A stretch of 33,411 nt of DNA, taken from assembly GCA_003522105.1 (NCBI GenBank), contig DPGF01000012.1, positions 18,681 to 52,091 on the forward strand, in the 5' to 3' direction. Source of the DNA: Oscillibacter sp. (GTDB lineage: Bacteria > Bacillota > Clostridia > Oscillospirales > Oscillospiraceae). The position numbers were made by a program, and so were the translations under genes. Positions within the stretch are counted from its first letter, which is position 1, and every line of letters begins with the position of its first letter. The notes below the pieces were generated by a model, which saw only the letters and a list, made by a program, of their open reading frames with translations, made no database searches and was not told the DNA's origin. Positions 1 through 8,878 of this stretch are shown here, piece after piece.

Positions 1-147
1 GATCTCTGCATCCTGCACCCGCTGCCGCGCGTAAACGAAATTTCCGTTGCCGTGGACGATGACCCGCGCGCCTGCTACTTCAAGCAGGTCAGAAACGGCC
101 GCTTCATCCGCATGGCACTGATCCTCAAGCTGCTTGGTATCGAATAA
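1..147 (+). CDS. pyrB: Aspartate carbamoyltransferase catalytic subunit, 3' end only
   Basis: The window opens inside this gene, and only the last 48 residues and the TAA stop are visible. They contain the ATCase C-terminal signature: HPLPRVNEI, followed by DDDPRACYFKQ and then RMALI near the end. In the family the first motif contributes to the carbamoyl phosphate and aspartate site, and the DPRAxYFxQ stretch is typical of PyrB rather than ornithine carbamoyltransferase. The enzyme makes N-carbamoyl-aspartate in the second step of pyrimidine synthesis. pyrI starts 15 bases after the stop on the same strand, so the two form a pyrBI unit encoding a catalytic-plus-regulatory ATCase. The promoter and any UTP-responsive leader lie outside the window. 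Confidence 0.95.
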   Translation, partial: DLCILHPLPRVNEISVAVDDDPRACYFKQVRNGRFIRMALILKLLGIE

Positions 148-162
148 GGGAGGGACTTATAA

Positions 163-582
163 ATGATCATCGACGCTATTTCCAACGGTATCGTTATCGA
201 CCACATTTCCGCCGGCAAGGCGATGAAGCTCTACAACATTCTCGGTCTTGACAAGCTCGACTGCTCGGTCGCGCTGCTCAAGAACGTTTCGAGCGGCAAG
301 CTCGGCCGCAAGGACATCATCAAGATCGACCGGGTGCTCGACCTTGACTGGGACGTCATCGGCTATGTCGATCCCGGCATCACTGTCAACATCATTAAGG
401 ACGGCAAACTCGCCGAAAAGCGCCAGCTCAAGCTGCCCGAGCGCATCACAAACGTCATTCGCTGCAAGAATCCGCGCTGCATCACCTCCGTTGAGCAGGA
501 GCTGCCGCAGATCTTCACGCTGACCGATGAGGAAACGCGCACCTACCGCTGCCTGTACTGCGAGACCAAGGCCGAAAAGTAA
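163..582 (+). CDS. pyrI: Aspartate carbamoyltransferase regulatory subunit
   Basis: The 139-residue product has the normal length for PyrI. The N-terminal half is the allosteric nucleotide-binding domain. The C-terminal half is the zinc domain that contacts the PyrB trimer: the four cysteines are visible as RCKNPRC and CLYC, the C-x4-C...C-x2-C pattern of the E. coli protein. The ATG follows a GGGAGGG ribosome binding site and lies 15 bases after the pyrB stop, so the two subunits are probably made together. Presence of pyrI predicts a holoenzyme inhibited by CTP/UTP and activated by ATP, as known for the family. A strong hairpin terminator follows the stop. Confidence 0.95.
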   Translation: MIIDAISNGIVIDHISAGKAMKLYNILGLDKLDCSVALLKNVSSGKLGRKDIIKIDRVLDLDWDVIGYVDPGITVNIIKDGKLAEKRQLKLPERITNVIRCKNPRCITSVEQELPQIFTLTDEETRTYRCLYCETKAEK

Positions 583-590
583 AAAGTCAA

Positions 591-624
591 AAAAGAGGGA
601 ACCTTAAAAGGTTCCCCCTTTTTT
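591..624. terminator. Bidirectional intrinsic terminator between pyrI and ntpD
   Basis: GGGAACC (597-603) pairs with GGTTCCC (610-616). There is an A-rich run before the stem and six T after it, so it can act on both the pyrBI transcript and the convergent ATPase operon. Confidence 0.85.
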
Positions 625-636
625 GTACCTGTTACG

Positions 637-1320
637 TCAAACACCTGCGCCCTCGGCCGCGTCGGTCTGGCGGCGCTCCTCGATGGCCTCTTGCAGGATC
701 ATGTCCTTGACCTTCATGAGGCGAATGGTGTTCGCGCGCTCGTTTTCGTCGAGCTTCATCGTGATATACTTGATGCTCTGCTGCATCTGCGGGATCTTGA
801 CATACTCGAGCGCGTTGACGCGCCGTCTCGTGCGTTCGATCTCGGCGGCGAGCAGCTGCGTAGCCTTCTCGACCTCAGCAAGGCGGAGAAGGTCTGGCAG
901 AATGTCGCCCAGTTCGCGCACCGCGTCGTCGAGCTCGCCGCTCGTCTGGGCAAAGCCGTAGGGATAGATGTTCCCGCCGTCCTCGCTTGCAAGTTTAAAC
1001 TCGTAGCGCGGCACCTCAACGCTCATCACATTCTCTGTGCTCGTTTCGAGAGAAACGCTCTGCTTAGGGCACAGCAGCGCCTGCTCGAGCATCTCCGGCG
1101 ACATCAGCGCACTCGCCACGGTGAACGAGCCGTAGGCGCGCGCAAGCGATTGCTCCACCTTCTGCCGCAGCGCTAAGTCCTCGCGCACGACCTCCATGAA
1201 TTGCTTCATCAGCTCGTCGCGCTTGTCCTTGAGGAGCTTGTGCCCACGCTGGGCGGTACGCAGCCGCCCCTTGAGACGCGTGAGCTCCATGCGGGTGGGA
1301 TTGACAGTGGTCGTAGGCAC
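637..1320 (-). CDS. ntpD: V/A-type ATPase subunit D (central stalk)
   Basis: This is the rotor-shaft subunit, which sits inside the A3B3 head and links it to the membrane ring. The product is 227 residues if it starts at the GTG at 1318-1320 (PTTTVNPTRMEL...), which has an AAGGGGGGAG ribosome binding site 14 bases after the ntpB stop. The open frame runs further upstream, but that part overlaps ntpB in another frame and is low-complexity, so I reject the longer start. The sequence is rich in charged, heptad-like helix at both ends (LTRLKGRLRTAQRGHKLLKD near the start, ERANTIRLMKVKDMILQ near the end), as expected for the antiparallel coiled coil of subunit D. It is the last gene of the operon; no ntpH or ntpJ follows. 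Confidence 0.92.
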   Translation of the reverse strand: MPTTTVNPTRMELTRLKGRLRTAQRGHKLLKDKRDELMKQFMEVVREDLALRQKVEQSLARAYGSFTVASALMSPEMLEQALLCPKQSVSLETSTENVMSVEVPRYEFKLASEDGGNIYPYGFAQTSGELDDAVRELGDILPDLLRLAEVEKATQLLAAEIERTRRRVNALEYVKIPQMQQSIKYITMKLDENERANTIRLMKVKDMILQEAIEERRQTDAAEGAGV

Positions 1321-1333
1321 GTTTCTCCCCCCC

Positions 1334-2710
1334 TTACTCGTCTTTTTTGAGATACTTATCGATATATTCCGGCTTGATGCGCTTGAGCTCGCTGCGCGGC
1401 AGGATCGAGAGCAGCTCCCAGCCGAGGTCGAGCGTCTGCTCGATGGAGCGGTTCTCGTCTGTGCCCTGCGCGACGTAGCGCTTTTCAAACTCGTCGGCAA
1501 ACTTGGCGTAAAGAAGGTCGGTCGGGCTCAGCGCCGCTTCGCCGAGGATCGACATGAGCTCCTTGTTCTCTTTACCGGTGGCGTAGGCGGCGAAGAGCTG
1601 GTTCATCGTGCCGGAGTGATCCTCGCGCGTCTTGCCCGCGCCGATGCCCTTGTCCTTGAGTCGGGAAAGGCTCGGCAGCACGTCCACCGGCGGGTTGATG
1701 CCGCGGCGGTACAGCTCGCGCGAGAGAATGATCTGCCCCTCGGTGATATAGCCCGTGAGGTCAGGAATTGGGTGGGTCTTGTCGTCCTCGGGCATCGTGA
1801 GGATGGGGATCATTGTGATCGAACCGTCCTTGCCGACCTGGCGGCCCGCGCGCTCGTACATCGTCGCAAGGTCGGTGTAGAGGTAGCCGGGATAGCCGCG
1901 GCGGCCGGGGACTTCTTTCTTCGCCGCGCTGATCTCGCGCAGCGCCTCTGCGTAGTTCGTGATATCCGTCAGAATGACGAGCACGTGCATGCCGCAGTCG
2001 AACGCGAGATATTCCGCAGCGGTCAGCGCCATGCGCGGCGTTGCGATACGCTCGACCGCAGGGTCGTTGGCAAGGTTGGTGAAGAGCACCGTGCGGTCGA
2101 TGGCGCCGGTGCGCTTGAATTCGTTGACAAAGAATTCAGATTCTTCAAACGTGATGCCGATGGCCGCAAACACAACGGCAAAGTTGCTCTCGCCGTCTAA
2201 AACCTTTGCCTGACGCGCGATCTGCGCGGCAAGCTGCGCGTGCGGCAGACCCGAACCGGAGAAGATCGGCAGCTTTTGTCCGCGGACAAGGGTATTGAGG
2301 CCGTCGATGCTCGAAATGCCGGTCTGGATAAACTCGTTGGGGTAGTTGCGCGCCGCGGGGTTCATCGCAAGGCCGTTGATGTCGCGGTGCTCGTCGGCAA
2401 TGATGGCAGGGCCGCCGTCGATGGGCTGACCCATGCCGTTAAAGACGCGGCCGAGCATATCGCGCGACACCGCGAGCTGGAGCGGGTGCCCCAAAAAGCG
2501 GATGCGCGAATCGGCAAGGTTGATGCCGGCGGAGGATTCAAAAAGCTGCACGACCGCACGGTCGCCGTTTACCTCAAGCACCTTGCAGCGGCGCGTGCTG
2601 CCGTCGGAGAGGACGATCTCCGCCAGCTCGTCATAGGTCACGCCCTGCACATGGTCAACGACCATCAGCGGGCCGGAGATCTCACGGATCGTCTTATATT
2701 CACGGATCAT
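1334..2710 (-). CDS. ntpB: V/A-type ATPase subunit B (non-catalytic head subunit)
   Basis: This 458-residue protein is the B subunit of the soluble A3B3 head. It begins MIREYKTIREISGPLMVV and contains the family stretches IQTGISSIDGLNTLVRGQKLPIF, GSGLPHAQLAAQIARQA in place of a true Walker A motif, and EALREISAAKKEVPGRRGYPGYLYTDLA. The lack of the GxxxxGKT P-loop found in subunit A marks it as the non-catalytic nucleotide-binding partner. Its ATG overlaps the ntpA stop by four bases (ATGA), which suggests translational coupling and matched A:B stoichiometry. Confidence 0.97.
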   Translation of the reverse strand: MIREYKTIREISGPLMVVDHVQGVTYDELAEIVLSDGSTRRCKVLEVNGDRAVVQLFESSAGINLADSRIRFLGHPLQLAVSRDMLGRVFNGMGQPIDGGPAIIADEHRDINGLAMNPAARNYPNEFIQTGISSIDGLNTLVRGQKLPIFSGSGLPHAQLAAQIARQAKVLDGESNFAVVFAAIGITFEESEFFVNEFKRTGAIDRTVLFTNLANDPAVERIATPRMALTAAEYLAFDCGMHVLVILTDITNYAEALREISAAKKEVPGRRGYPGYLYTDLATMYERAGRQVGKDGSITMIPILTMPEDDKTHPIPDLTGYITEGQIILSRELYRRGINPPVDVLPSLSRLKDKGIGAGKTREDHSGTMNQLFAAYATGKENKELMSILGEAALSPTDLLYAKFADEFEKRYVAQGTDENRSIEQTLDLGWELLSILPRSELKRIKPEYIDKYLKKDE

Positions 2711-4479
2711 TCTTCCTGCTCTCCTTTCTCAGCGATCGCGGTGATCTGCTCTTCCATTTCGACGAGCAGGTTCGCATAGGCGTCCTTGTACTGGTCGGCC
2801 GGCACGCCCTTGGCGCGGCCGATCTTTTCGCGCGCGGGAATGGCGAAAAGCTCGCTTAAGTTCCCGCCGCGCTCGGCGGCATTCAGGCACTGCGCGTCGT
2901 ACTGGCGAATGAGCGAGAGCATACGCGCCTGACGGTCGTATTCCGAATAAGCGTCGTTGTCGGCAAACGAATTCTGCTGCAAAAAGTCCTCGCGGATCAT
3001 GCGCGCGACCTCAAGGGTGATCTGATCCTTGGGGCTGAGGGAATCCTTGCCGACGAGCTGCACGATCTCGTTGAGGTTCGACTCCTCCTGTAACATCGCC
3101 ATGGCCCACTCGCGGTTTTCGAGGAACTCATGTCCCAGATGCTCGCTGTACCACGGGCGCAGGGAGTCTAAATAGAGAGAATACGAGTTGAGCCAGTTGA
3201 TAGCCGGGAAGTGACGGCGGTAGGCAAGGGACGAATCCAGCGCCCAGAAGACCTTGACGATACGCATCGTCGCCTGCGAGACAGGCTCGGAAAGGTCGCC
3301 GCCCGGAGGCGAGACCGCGCCGACGGCGGTGAGGCTTCCCTGCCGCTCGTCGCTGCCGAGGCATTCGACCACACCCGCGCGCTCGTAGAACTGCGCCAAA
3401 CGCGAGGAAAGGTAAGCGGGGTAGCCCTCTTCGCCGGGCATCTCTTCCAAACGGCCCGACATTTCGCGCAGCGCTTCCGCCCAGCGGGAGGTCGAGTCGG
3501 CGATAACTGCGACGGCATAGCCCATGTCGCGGAAATATTCGGCAATGGTGATGCCGGTGTAGATGCTCGCCTCACGCGCCGCGACCGGCATATCCGAGGT
3601 GTTGGCGATGAGCACCGTGCGCTTCATCAAACTCTCACCCGTGCGCGGGTCGATGAGCTCGGGGAACTCGCGCAGCACGTCGGTCATCTCGTTGCCGCGC
3701 TCGCCGCAGCCGATGTAAACGACGAGATCCACGTCCGCCCACTTGGCAAGCGCGTGCTGCATGACGGTCTTGCCGCTGCCAAACGGCCCCGGAATGGCTG
3801 CCGTGCCGCCCTTGGCGACCGGGAAGAACGTATCCACGATGCGCTGACCGGACTGGAGCGGTGTAACGGGCGGGTATTTTTTCATGTAGGGTCGACCCAC
3901 GCGCACTGGCCACTTCTGGATCATCGTGAGTTCTTTTCTCTCGCCCTTGTCCGTTTCCACGACCGCGACCGTATCCTCTACGGTAAAGCTTCCCGAGCGG
4001 ATCTCCTGCACCGTGCCGCTCATGTTCGGCGGCAGCATGATCTTGTGCAGGATCGACGGCGTTTCCTGCACCGTACCGAGCACGTCGCCGCCGATGAGGT
4101 GGTCACCAACCTTGGCAACGGCGGTGAAGTCCCACTTCTTCTCGCGGTCGAGCGCGGGAACCTCCTCGCCGCGCGGCAGGAAATTGCCGCCGGTCTTCTG
4201 ACGAATGACCTCCAACGGGCGCTGAATGCCATCGTAAATATTTTCAATCAGGCCGGGGCCAAGTTCCACGGAGAGCGGCGTGCCGGTCGTTACGACCTCC
4301 GCCCCCGGGCCGAGGCCGGAGGTCTCTTCATACACCTGAATGGCGGCGGAGTCGCCGCTCATCGTCAAAATCTCGCCGATGAGGTGCTGCTCGCCCACGC
4401 GAACCACATCCGCCATGTTCGCTTCCGAAAGTCCCGATGCCACGACCAGAGGCCCGGAGACCTTAACGATCTTTCCCAT
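2707..4479 (-). CDS. ntpA: V/A-type ATPase subunit A (catalytic)
   Basis: The catalytic ATP-hydrolysing subunit has 590 residues, the usual length. The order seen is an N-terminal beta-barrel (MGKIVKVSGPLVVASGL), the A-specific insertion domain (roughly residues 110-190), the P-loop GPFGSGKT at residues 231-238, then GCGERGNEMTDVL with the catalytic Glu region and DSTSRWAEALREMSGRLEEMPGEEGYPAYL. The non-homologous insertion separates it from F-type beta subunits. The ATG has an AAAGGAG ribosome binding site. The gene sits between ntpG and ntpB, as in the Enterococcus hirae operon. The complex is membrane-bound on the cytoplasmic side and pumps ions at the cost of ATP, or could run in reverse. 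Confidence 0.98.
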   Translation of the reverse strand: MGKIVKVSGPLVVASGLSEANMADVVRVGEQHLIGEILTMSGDSAAIQVYEETSGLGPGAEVVTTGTPLSVELGPGLIENIYDGIQRPLEVIRQKTGGNFLPRGEEVPALDREKKWDFTAVAKVGDHLIGGDVLGTVQETPSILHKIMLPPNMSGTVQEIRSGSFTVEDTVAVVETDKGERKELTMIQKWPVRVGRPYMKKYPPVTPLQSGQRIVDTFFPVAKGGTAAIPGPFGSGKTVMQHALAKWADVDLVVYIGCGERGNEMTDVLREFPELIDPRTGESLMKRTVLIANTSDMPVAAREASIYTGITIAEYFRDMGYAVAVIADSTSRWAEALREMSGRLEEMPGEEGYPAYLSSRLAQFYERAGVVECLGSDERQGSLTAVGAVSPPGGDLSEPVSQATMRIVKVFWALDSSLAYRRHFPAINWLNSYSLYLDSLRPWYSEHLGHEFLENREWAMAMLQEESNLNEIVQLVGKDSLSPKDQITLEVARMIREDFLQQNSFADNDAYSEYDRQARMLSLIRQYDAQCLNAAERGGNLSELFAIPAREKIGRAKGVPADQYKDAYANLLVEMEEQITAIAEKGEQEE

Positions 4480-4497
4480 AAGGCTGTTGCTCCTTTT

Positions 4498-4806
4498 TTA
4501 CAAAATATCCGCACCGACGGCCTTTTCCGCTGCCGCGTGTACGCCCGCCGTGCCGATGCCGAGACTTCCCTCCCGGCCGGGAATGAGGATCACGGCGGGG
4601 GTCAGTTCCCCGCGCCGCCGCTCGATCTCCGCAGGGATCTGCGCGGCAAGATGCTCGGTGATATAGATGATGGCGTAGTTTTCCTTCGCCATGCGGTGGA
4701 TGGCGTCCTTTGCCTGCTCGCCGCTCTCGGCGATGCAGGTATCGAGCCCGAGAGCGCGGAAGCCCAATACGCTGTCGCGCCCGCCGATCACTCCGATCTT
4801 ATTCAT
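4498..4806 (-). CDS. ntpG: V/A-type ATPase subunit F (NtpG, small central-stalk subunit)
   Basis: The 102-residue protein begins MNKIGVIGGRDSVLGFRALG. It carries the conserved GFRxxG-type stretch and YAIIYITEHLAAQI of the small CheY-like subunit that binds subunit D in the rotor. It is called NtpG in Enterococcus and subunit F (AtpF) in the archaeal-type naming. It lies between ntpC and ntpA, the expected place, 13 bases downstream of ntpC. Length and motifs are normal for the family. Confidence 0.93.
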   Translation of the reverse strand: MNKIGVIGGRDSVLGFRALGLDTCIAESGEQAKDAIHRMAKENYAIIYITEHLAAQIPAEIERRRGELTPAVILIPGREGSLGIGTAGVHAAAEKAVGADIL

Positions 4807-4819
4807 GCTGCCTCCCCCC

Positions 4820-5803
4820 TCAGAGATAACTCATGCGCAGCCTCGCGCGGATGTCCTCTGCGTTCAGCCCCGCGATCTTACCGGATAAAATGGTGCGCAC
4901 GGCGGTAAATTCCGCTTCCTTCGCGCCAAGATACCCCACCACGACCTCCGGGCCAAAGGGCGTTCTGCGCGCGCGCTGCAAAAATGTCATCAGCGCATCG
5001 TCGCAAGCGCGCTTGAATTCCGTCAGGCTTCCGCCGCCGTCCAGCAATTTTGCGGCAAGCTCTCCCGCAGCACTAAGCGGCGTTCCGTGCGTCAGTGCGG
5101 TGAGATGATCGCCGCGCGCGCCTTTGAGCTGTGTGGGAAACATGCGTCCGCCGGGCAGCATCGCTGCTGCAAGTATTTCGTCCTCGCAGCCCATGCGCTG
5201 TGCGCGCACAAGTGTGCGCAGATTGATCGCATCGATCTGCAAGGCGACATAGTCCTTCAAAAACGTGCTGCCCGTCTCGTTTGCAAGCGCGCTCATCTCT
5301 TCATAGCAGGCGCGGTCCAGCAGCAACTCCGCCATGCGAAGATCTCCGCTGTGTCCCGCTTCCTTTTCCGCCTGCTCCATCGCGCGGCTCATCGCCGCGG
5401 AGAGTGCGCCGCTTTCATATCGCAGCACCTTTTGCGCGTCGAAGCGGCCGCAGTCCATCGCAAGACGTGAGACCTCTTCTCCGCTGCGCTTTGCCTTGAG
5501 TGCAAGCTTTGCGTTATGATAATCGTATTTTACCTGAAATATCTCTACGATGCGCTGATCCGGCGCCAGCACGCTCACTTCTCGGTAAAGCGCTGTGCGC
5601 GCCTGCGAGAGCGCGCGCTCTACGTGTTCGAGCGTGCAGCTTTCCAGCGGCGCATAGCCGCATTCCAAAAGTGTTTTGCAGCTCTCCTCCGGTGTGTCGG
5701 CGTCGATCATGCGTCCGGCCATTGCCTGCGTCAGCAAACGTGCCTCGCGCGCATGCAGCGCCGCGGAGACCGCTGCGTAATCCGCATCTCGATACTGCTG
5801 CAT
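4820..5803 (-). CDS. ntpC: V/A-type ATPase subunit C
   Basis: At 327 residues this is a mostly helical protein of the V-ATPase C/d (AC39) family, the socket that joins the central stalk to the membrane c-ring. Recognisable features are ERALSQARTALYREVSVLAP, the DYHNAKLALKAK helix typical of the family (VKYDYHNAK), and the ending VVGYLGAKEAEFTAVRTILSGKIAGL...IRARLRMSYL. The ATG follows AAGGAGGGG. It is flanked by ntpE and ntpG with gaps of 12 and 13 bases. Sequence identity in this subunit is low across bacteria, so assignment leans on the C-terminal motif and gene order. Confidence 0.9.
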   Translation of the reverse strand: MQQYRDADYAAVSAALHAREARLLTQAMAGRMIDADTPEESCKTLLECGYAPLESCTLEHVERALSQARTALYREVSVLAPDQRIVEIFQVKYDYHNAKLALKAKRSGEEVSRLAMDCGRFDAQKVLRYESGALSAAMSRAMEQAEKEAGHSGDLRMAELLLDRACYEEMSALANETGSTFLKDYVALQIDAINLRTLVRAQRMGCEDEILAAAMLPGGRMFPTQLKGARGDHLTALTHGTPLSAAGELAAKLLDGGGSLTEFKRACDDALMTFLQRARRTPFGPEVVVGYLGAKEAEFTAVRTILSGKIAGLNAEDIRARLRMSYL

Positions 5804-5815
5804 CTTCTCCCCTCC

Positions 5816-6403
5816 TTATTCCGCAAAGAGGAGCTTTGCCGCGCCGCGCTCCGTGCGCTCGCGCGAAAGCGCGAGCAGCGTTTCAAATGAGCAGTTCACA
5901 TCGCACTCCGGGCCCACAAGCACGAGTCCCGCGCGGATATCCGCCGCGGAAGCGGCAAGCGTATAATGTGCGTTCAGCTCCCGGTTCGCGCGCTCGACGA
6001 GCGTTTGGCCGATCGCGTCGCGGTCTTTTGCACTCAGCGCGATCGCTTCATCGCCCTTGCCGCCCGCCGCGCGCAGCAGCTTGATCAAAAGCGCAAAATA
6101 GTCCTCGCGCGGCATGGAGCAGAGAATCTCAAGCGCACGGACGTAGGTCTCGCCGAGCACTTTCTGCCTGGCCGCCAGCGCCATCTTACGCGTTTCCATC
6201 TCCGCCGCCGAACACAGGCGCTCATAGCGCTCCTGCGCGGCAAGGCGCGCACGCTCCGCCGCCGCTTCGCGTTCCTTTTCCGCCCGGGCGGCGCTCTCTT
6301 CACGAAGGCGCTGCAATTCCCGCTCGGTCTGCTCGTTCAGTTCTTCGATCGAGCGCGCGGCATCGTCTTTCATGCGCGCGGTGATCTTTTCCATTCCGTT
6401 CAT
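5816..6403 (-). CDS. ntpE: V/A-type ATPase subunit E (peripheral stalk)
   Basis: The 195-residue protein begins MNGMEKITARMKDDAARSIE. Residues 15-75 are a long Glu/Arg/Ala helix predicted to form a coiled coil with NtpF. The C-terminal half is globular, ending with the family-like ADIRAGLVLVGPECDVNCSFETLL stretch that binds the top of the A3B3 head. It is part of the stator that stops the head turning with the rotor. The operon order (K before, C after) supports the call. Confidence 0.9.
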   Translation of the reverse strand: MNGMEKITARMKDDAARSIEELNEQTERELQRLREESAARAEKEREAAAERARLAAQERYERLCSAAEMETRKMALAARQKVLGETYVRALEILCSMPREDYFALLIKLLRAAGGKGDEAIALSAKDRDAIGQTLVERANRELNAHYTLAASAADIRAGLVLVGPECDVNCSFETLLALSRERTERGAAKLLFAE

Positions 6404-6431
6404 TGCGTTTCCGCCTTTCCGTCAGCGTAAT

Positions 6432-6917
6432 TCAGCCAATGTTGAGCAGCATCATGATCGACGCCAGAAGAGAAAGGATCGCGTAGAACTCGACCACGAT
6501 GCACAGCACCAGGCCCTTCGACCAATGCTCGGGCTGGCGCGCGAGAATGTTGATCGAACCCGCGGCCACACGACCCTGCGCGACCGCCGAAATGCCGCCG
6601 CCGATGGCGATGGGCATACAGGCCGCGAAGTAACGAAGCCCATCCTGCAGCGACATATCGACATACGTCCCGTTGAACACGCCCATGCGCATCAGGCACA
6701 GAAAGCCGATGACGAGGCCGTACAGACCCTGCGAGCCCGGAATGACCTGCAGGATCATCACCTTACCGAATTTGCTCGGATCCTCGCACAGGAGTCCCGT
6801 GCCGGCCTCACCGGCAAGACCCGTGCCGCGCGCGCTGCCCGCGCCGGCAAGACACACCGCAAGACCTGCGCCCAGCATACCGATGGCGCCGCCTGTTGTC
6901 AGTTGAAAAATACCCAT
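6432..6917 (-). CDS. ntpK: V/A-type ATPase membrane ring subunit K (proteolipid, probably Na+ type)
   Basis: At 161 residues this is a duplicated, four-helix proteolipid, the 16-kDa form rather than the 8-kDa form. The two hairpin repeats are visible: LAGAGSARGTGLAGEAGTGL with ILQVIPGSQGLYGLVIGFL, and GGGISAVAQGRVAAGSINIL with LCIVVEFYAILSLLASI. Only the second half keeps the ion-carrying Glu (E143). Around it the Na+ ligands of E. hirae NtpK are matched: S62 (Thr64 there), Q63 (Gln65), Q114 (Gln110) and E143 (Glu139). The ATG follows AAGGAGG. The protein forms the rotating ring in the cytoplasmic membrane. Confidence 0.96.
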   Translation of the reverse strand: MGIFQLTTGGAIGMLGAGLAVCLAGAGSARGTGLAGEAGTGLLCEDPSKFGKVMILQVIPGSQGLYGLVIGFLCLMRMGVFNGTYVDMSLQDGLRYFAACMPIAIGGGISAVAQGRVAAGSINILARQPEHWSKGLVLCIVVEFYAILSLLASIMMLLNIG

Positions 6918-6955
6918 GATTGTCCTCCTTACGGTTTTCCCGTTATTTCTGTAAT

Positions 6956-8878
6956 TTACTGCAAATCGACATATTCCGTGTCCAATGTCATCGGGCGGAA
7001 GGGCTTTCCGCCGTCAACATAGAATTTGTTGAAAAATTCAAGGCACTGCAATCTCAGGTCGTGCACATAGCAGCCGAGGAGATTGAGACCGAAGTTCATC
7101 GCGTTGCCGAGCATCGAGATGATGAGAAATGCGATCACATTGCCCGGCATTGCCGCGAGCATATTAAAGACCTGCGCGATCACGCTGCCGGCAAGCATCA
7201 GCGCCATCAGTCGCGTGTAGGACAAAATATCGCCAAAATAGCCCGTCACATGGTTGTAGATCGAGCCAAAGACGCCCGTGAGTTTTCCCCAGCCCTTACC
7301 CTGCACGATGGGGCCGAGCAGCACCAGCGCACAGCCGAGGTACAGCACCGCCGTTCCTTTTTTGAGCACTGCCAGCGCAATACCGAGGAATACGATCCAC
7401 CAGGTGATCTCTTCAAAAAAGGCGTCGAGGAATTTTTTCCGCTTGCACTTTTCGATCAGGCTGATGGCCATGCCCGTGATGATCTGCACAAGGCCCAGCG
7501 CCATCGAACCGATCAGGATCATCGTCAGATCGTCGAGCGGATCAAAGAGCTTGGGCAGTGCAAAGACCGTTCCGGGGCTGACGATGGCAACAAGCTGCGT
7601 GAGAAAGTCACCGAAAAAGCCGCCCGTCATCGCGCCCACGATGAAGGTGCTGAGACCGCAGAGCCCCAGCAGGCTGAACAGCTCTCCGCTCGTCCCCTTG
7701 GGCCGGTACTTTTTGCCGATGATGACCGAGGCAATCATCATCAAGAGACCGTACCCCATGTCCGCCATCATAATGCCGTAGAACAGAATGAAGAACGGCG
7801 CCATCAGCGGGTTTGGGTCGAGCGTGCCGTAGGCCGGGAGCGAATACATCTCCGTCACCATGTTGAGCGGGCGCGTCAGCTTGTTGTTTCTGAGCTGCAC
7901 GGGAACCTGCGGATATTCGTCCTCCGCCGGCTCGCGCGTTTCGACCGCACAGGTAAACGGTTCAAGCGCTTTTTCAAGCGCTGTGCAGCGGTCGGCAGGC
8001 AACCAGCCTTCGAGCAGGAATACCTTGTCTGTTTCGACGAGTCTGCTTTTCGCCTCCTCGCGCCGCAGTAAGATGGCCGCGCGGTCACTCGCTTCCAAAA
8101 GTGTTTCCCGATTGCCGCCAAAGCCCTCCACGCGCCGCTCGATCTCCCTGCGCTCGCTCTCGAGCGCGGCAAGCGCCGCTTCGAGTTTCTTGTCGTTTTC
8201 CTCTGCCGTTCCGCAAAGTCCGCGGAAGCTCACGGTGGAAAAACCCAACTCGCGCAGCGCGCTCAGCGCCTGTTCCTTCACGCTCTTGTGGCATGCGATG
8301 AGGAGGTAGCGCAGCGTCTTATCGCTTGAGGCCTGCTGCCATGTGAGAAGACCGCTGAGCGAATCGGACAGCGCGCGCAGCGCGTCGTCCGTCACAGTTG
8401 CACCTACAGTGCCGAAAAGCAGGGAAAGCACACCGTCCGTGCTGTCAAGCGGCGCATCGACCGCGAGCCACGGCGCAAGAGACGCGCGCAGCGCTTCGTT
8501 CTTCGTCCGCTCGCTCTCGATCTCGCCGAGGCGGCGCATGTCCGCGTTGATCGCCTCTGCCGCGGCGCGCGCCTGCCGCTCGTTTTCCTCATCGAAAAAC
8601 GACGCGCGGGAAACGCCCTGCCGCTTGCGGAACAGTCCCTTTTTTCCCGGCGCAAAGCGGTCGAGCGCGGCAAGCGCCGCGCGGTACGCGCGAGATTCCT
8701 CCTGCGCATTGAGCAGCGCCCGATCATCAGGCTTTGCAAGTCCTGTTTTCAGCGCTTCTTCGCTTCCGTCGATATGGGATATCTCCACACATTCCAGATC
8801 CTGCATGGTCTTGAGCAGCGCCTCGCGCTCGCTCTCCATGCCCAGAAGGCGGAGATGTTTCATTGCTACGATTGCCAT
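6956..8878 (-). CDS. ntpI: V/A-type ATPase subunit I (membrane stator, subunit a)
   Basis: This 640-residue protein has a soluble, coiled-coil N-terminal half (about residues 1-335). A membrane half with seven to eight hydrophobic segments follows, beginning at PNPLMAPFFILFYGIMMADMG, a stretch strongly conserved in the family. Near the end, YVHDLRLQCLEFFNKFY holds the arginine region that faces the ring Glu in V-ATPases and releases the ion. Together with NtpK it forms the ion path. Its ATG overlaps the end of ntpF by 13 bases, so the two are probably translationally coupled. Confidence 0.96.
   Translation of the reverse strand: MAIVAMKHLRLLGMESEREALLKTMQDLECVEISHIDGSEEALKTGLAKPDDRALLNAQEESRAYRAALAALDRFAPGKKGLFRKRQGVSRASFFDEENERQARAAAEAINADMRRLGEIESERTKNEALRASLAPWLAVDAPLDSTDGVLSLLFGTVGATVTDDALRALSDSLSGLLTWQQASSDKTLRYLLIACHKSVKEQALSALRELGFSTVSFRGLCGTAEENDKKLEAALAALESERREIERRVEGFGGNRETLLEASDRAAILLRREEAKSRLVETDKVFLLEGWLPADRCTALEKALEPFTCAVETREPAEDEYPQVPVQLRNNKLTRPLNMVTEMYSLPAYGTLDPNPLMAPFFILFYGIMMADMGYGLLMMIASVIIGKKYRPKGTSGELFSLLGLCGLSTFIVGAMTGGFFGDFLTQLVAIVSPGTVFALPKLFDPLDDLTMILIGSMALGLVQIITGMAISLIEKCKRKKFLDAFFEEITWWIVFLGIALAVLKKGTAVLYLGCALVLLGPIVQGKGWGKLTGVFGSIYNHVTGYFGDILSYTRLMALMLAGSVIAQVFNMLAAMPGNVIAFLIISMLGNAMNFGLNLLGCYVHDLRLQCLEFFNKFYVDGGKPFRPMTLDTEYVDLQ

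Noticed and set aside
3211..4908. Long open plus-strand frame (about 565 codons) opposite ntpA and ntpG
   Set aside because: It is antisense to strongly conserved genes, is rich in His/Arg/Ala as expected from GC-rich codon shadowing, and has no ribosome binding site.
6920..8071. Long open plus-strand frame opposite ntpI
   Set aside because: Codon shadow of ntpI; low-complexity composition and no recognisable domain.
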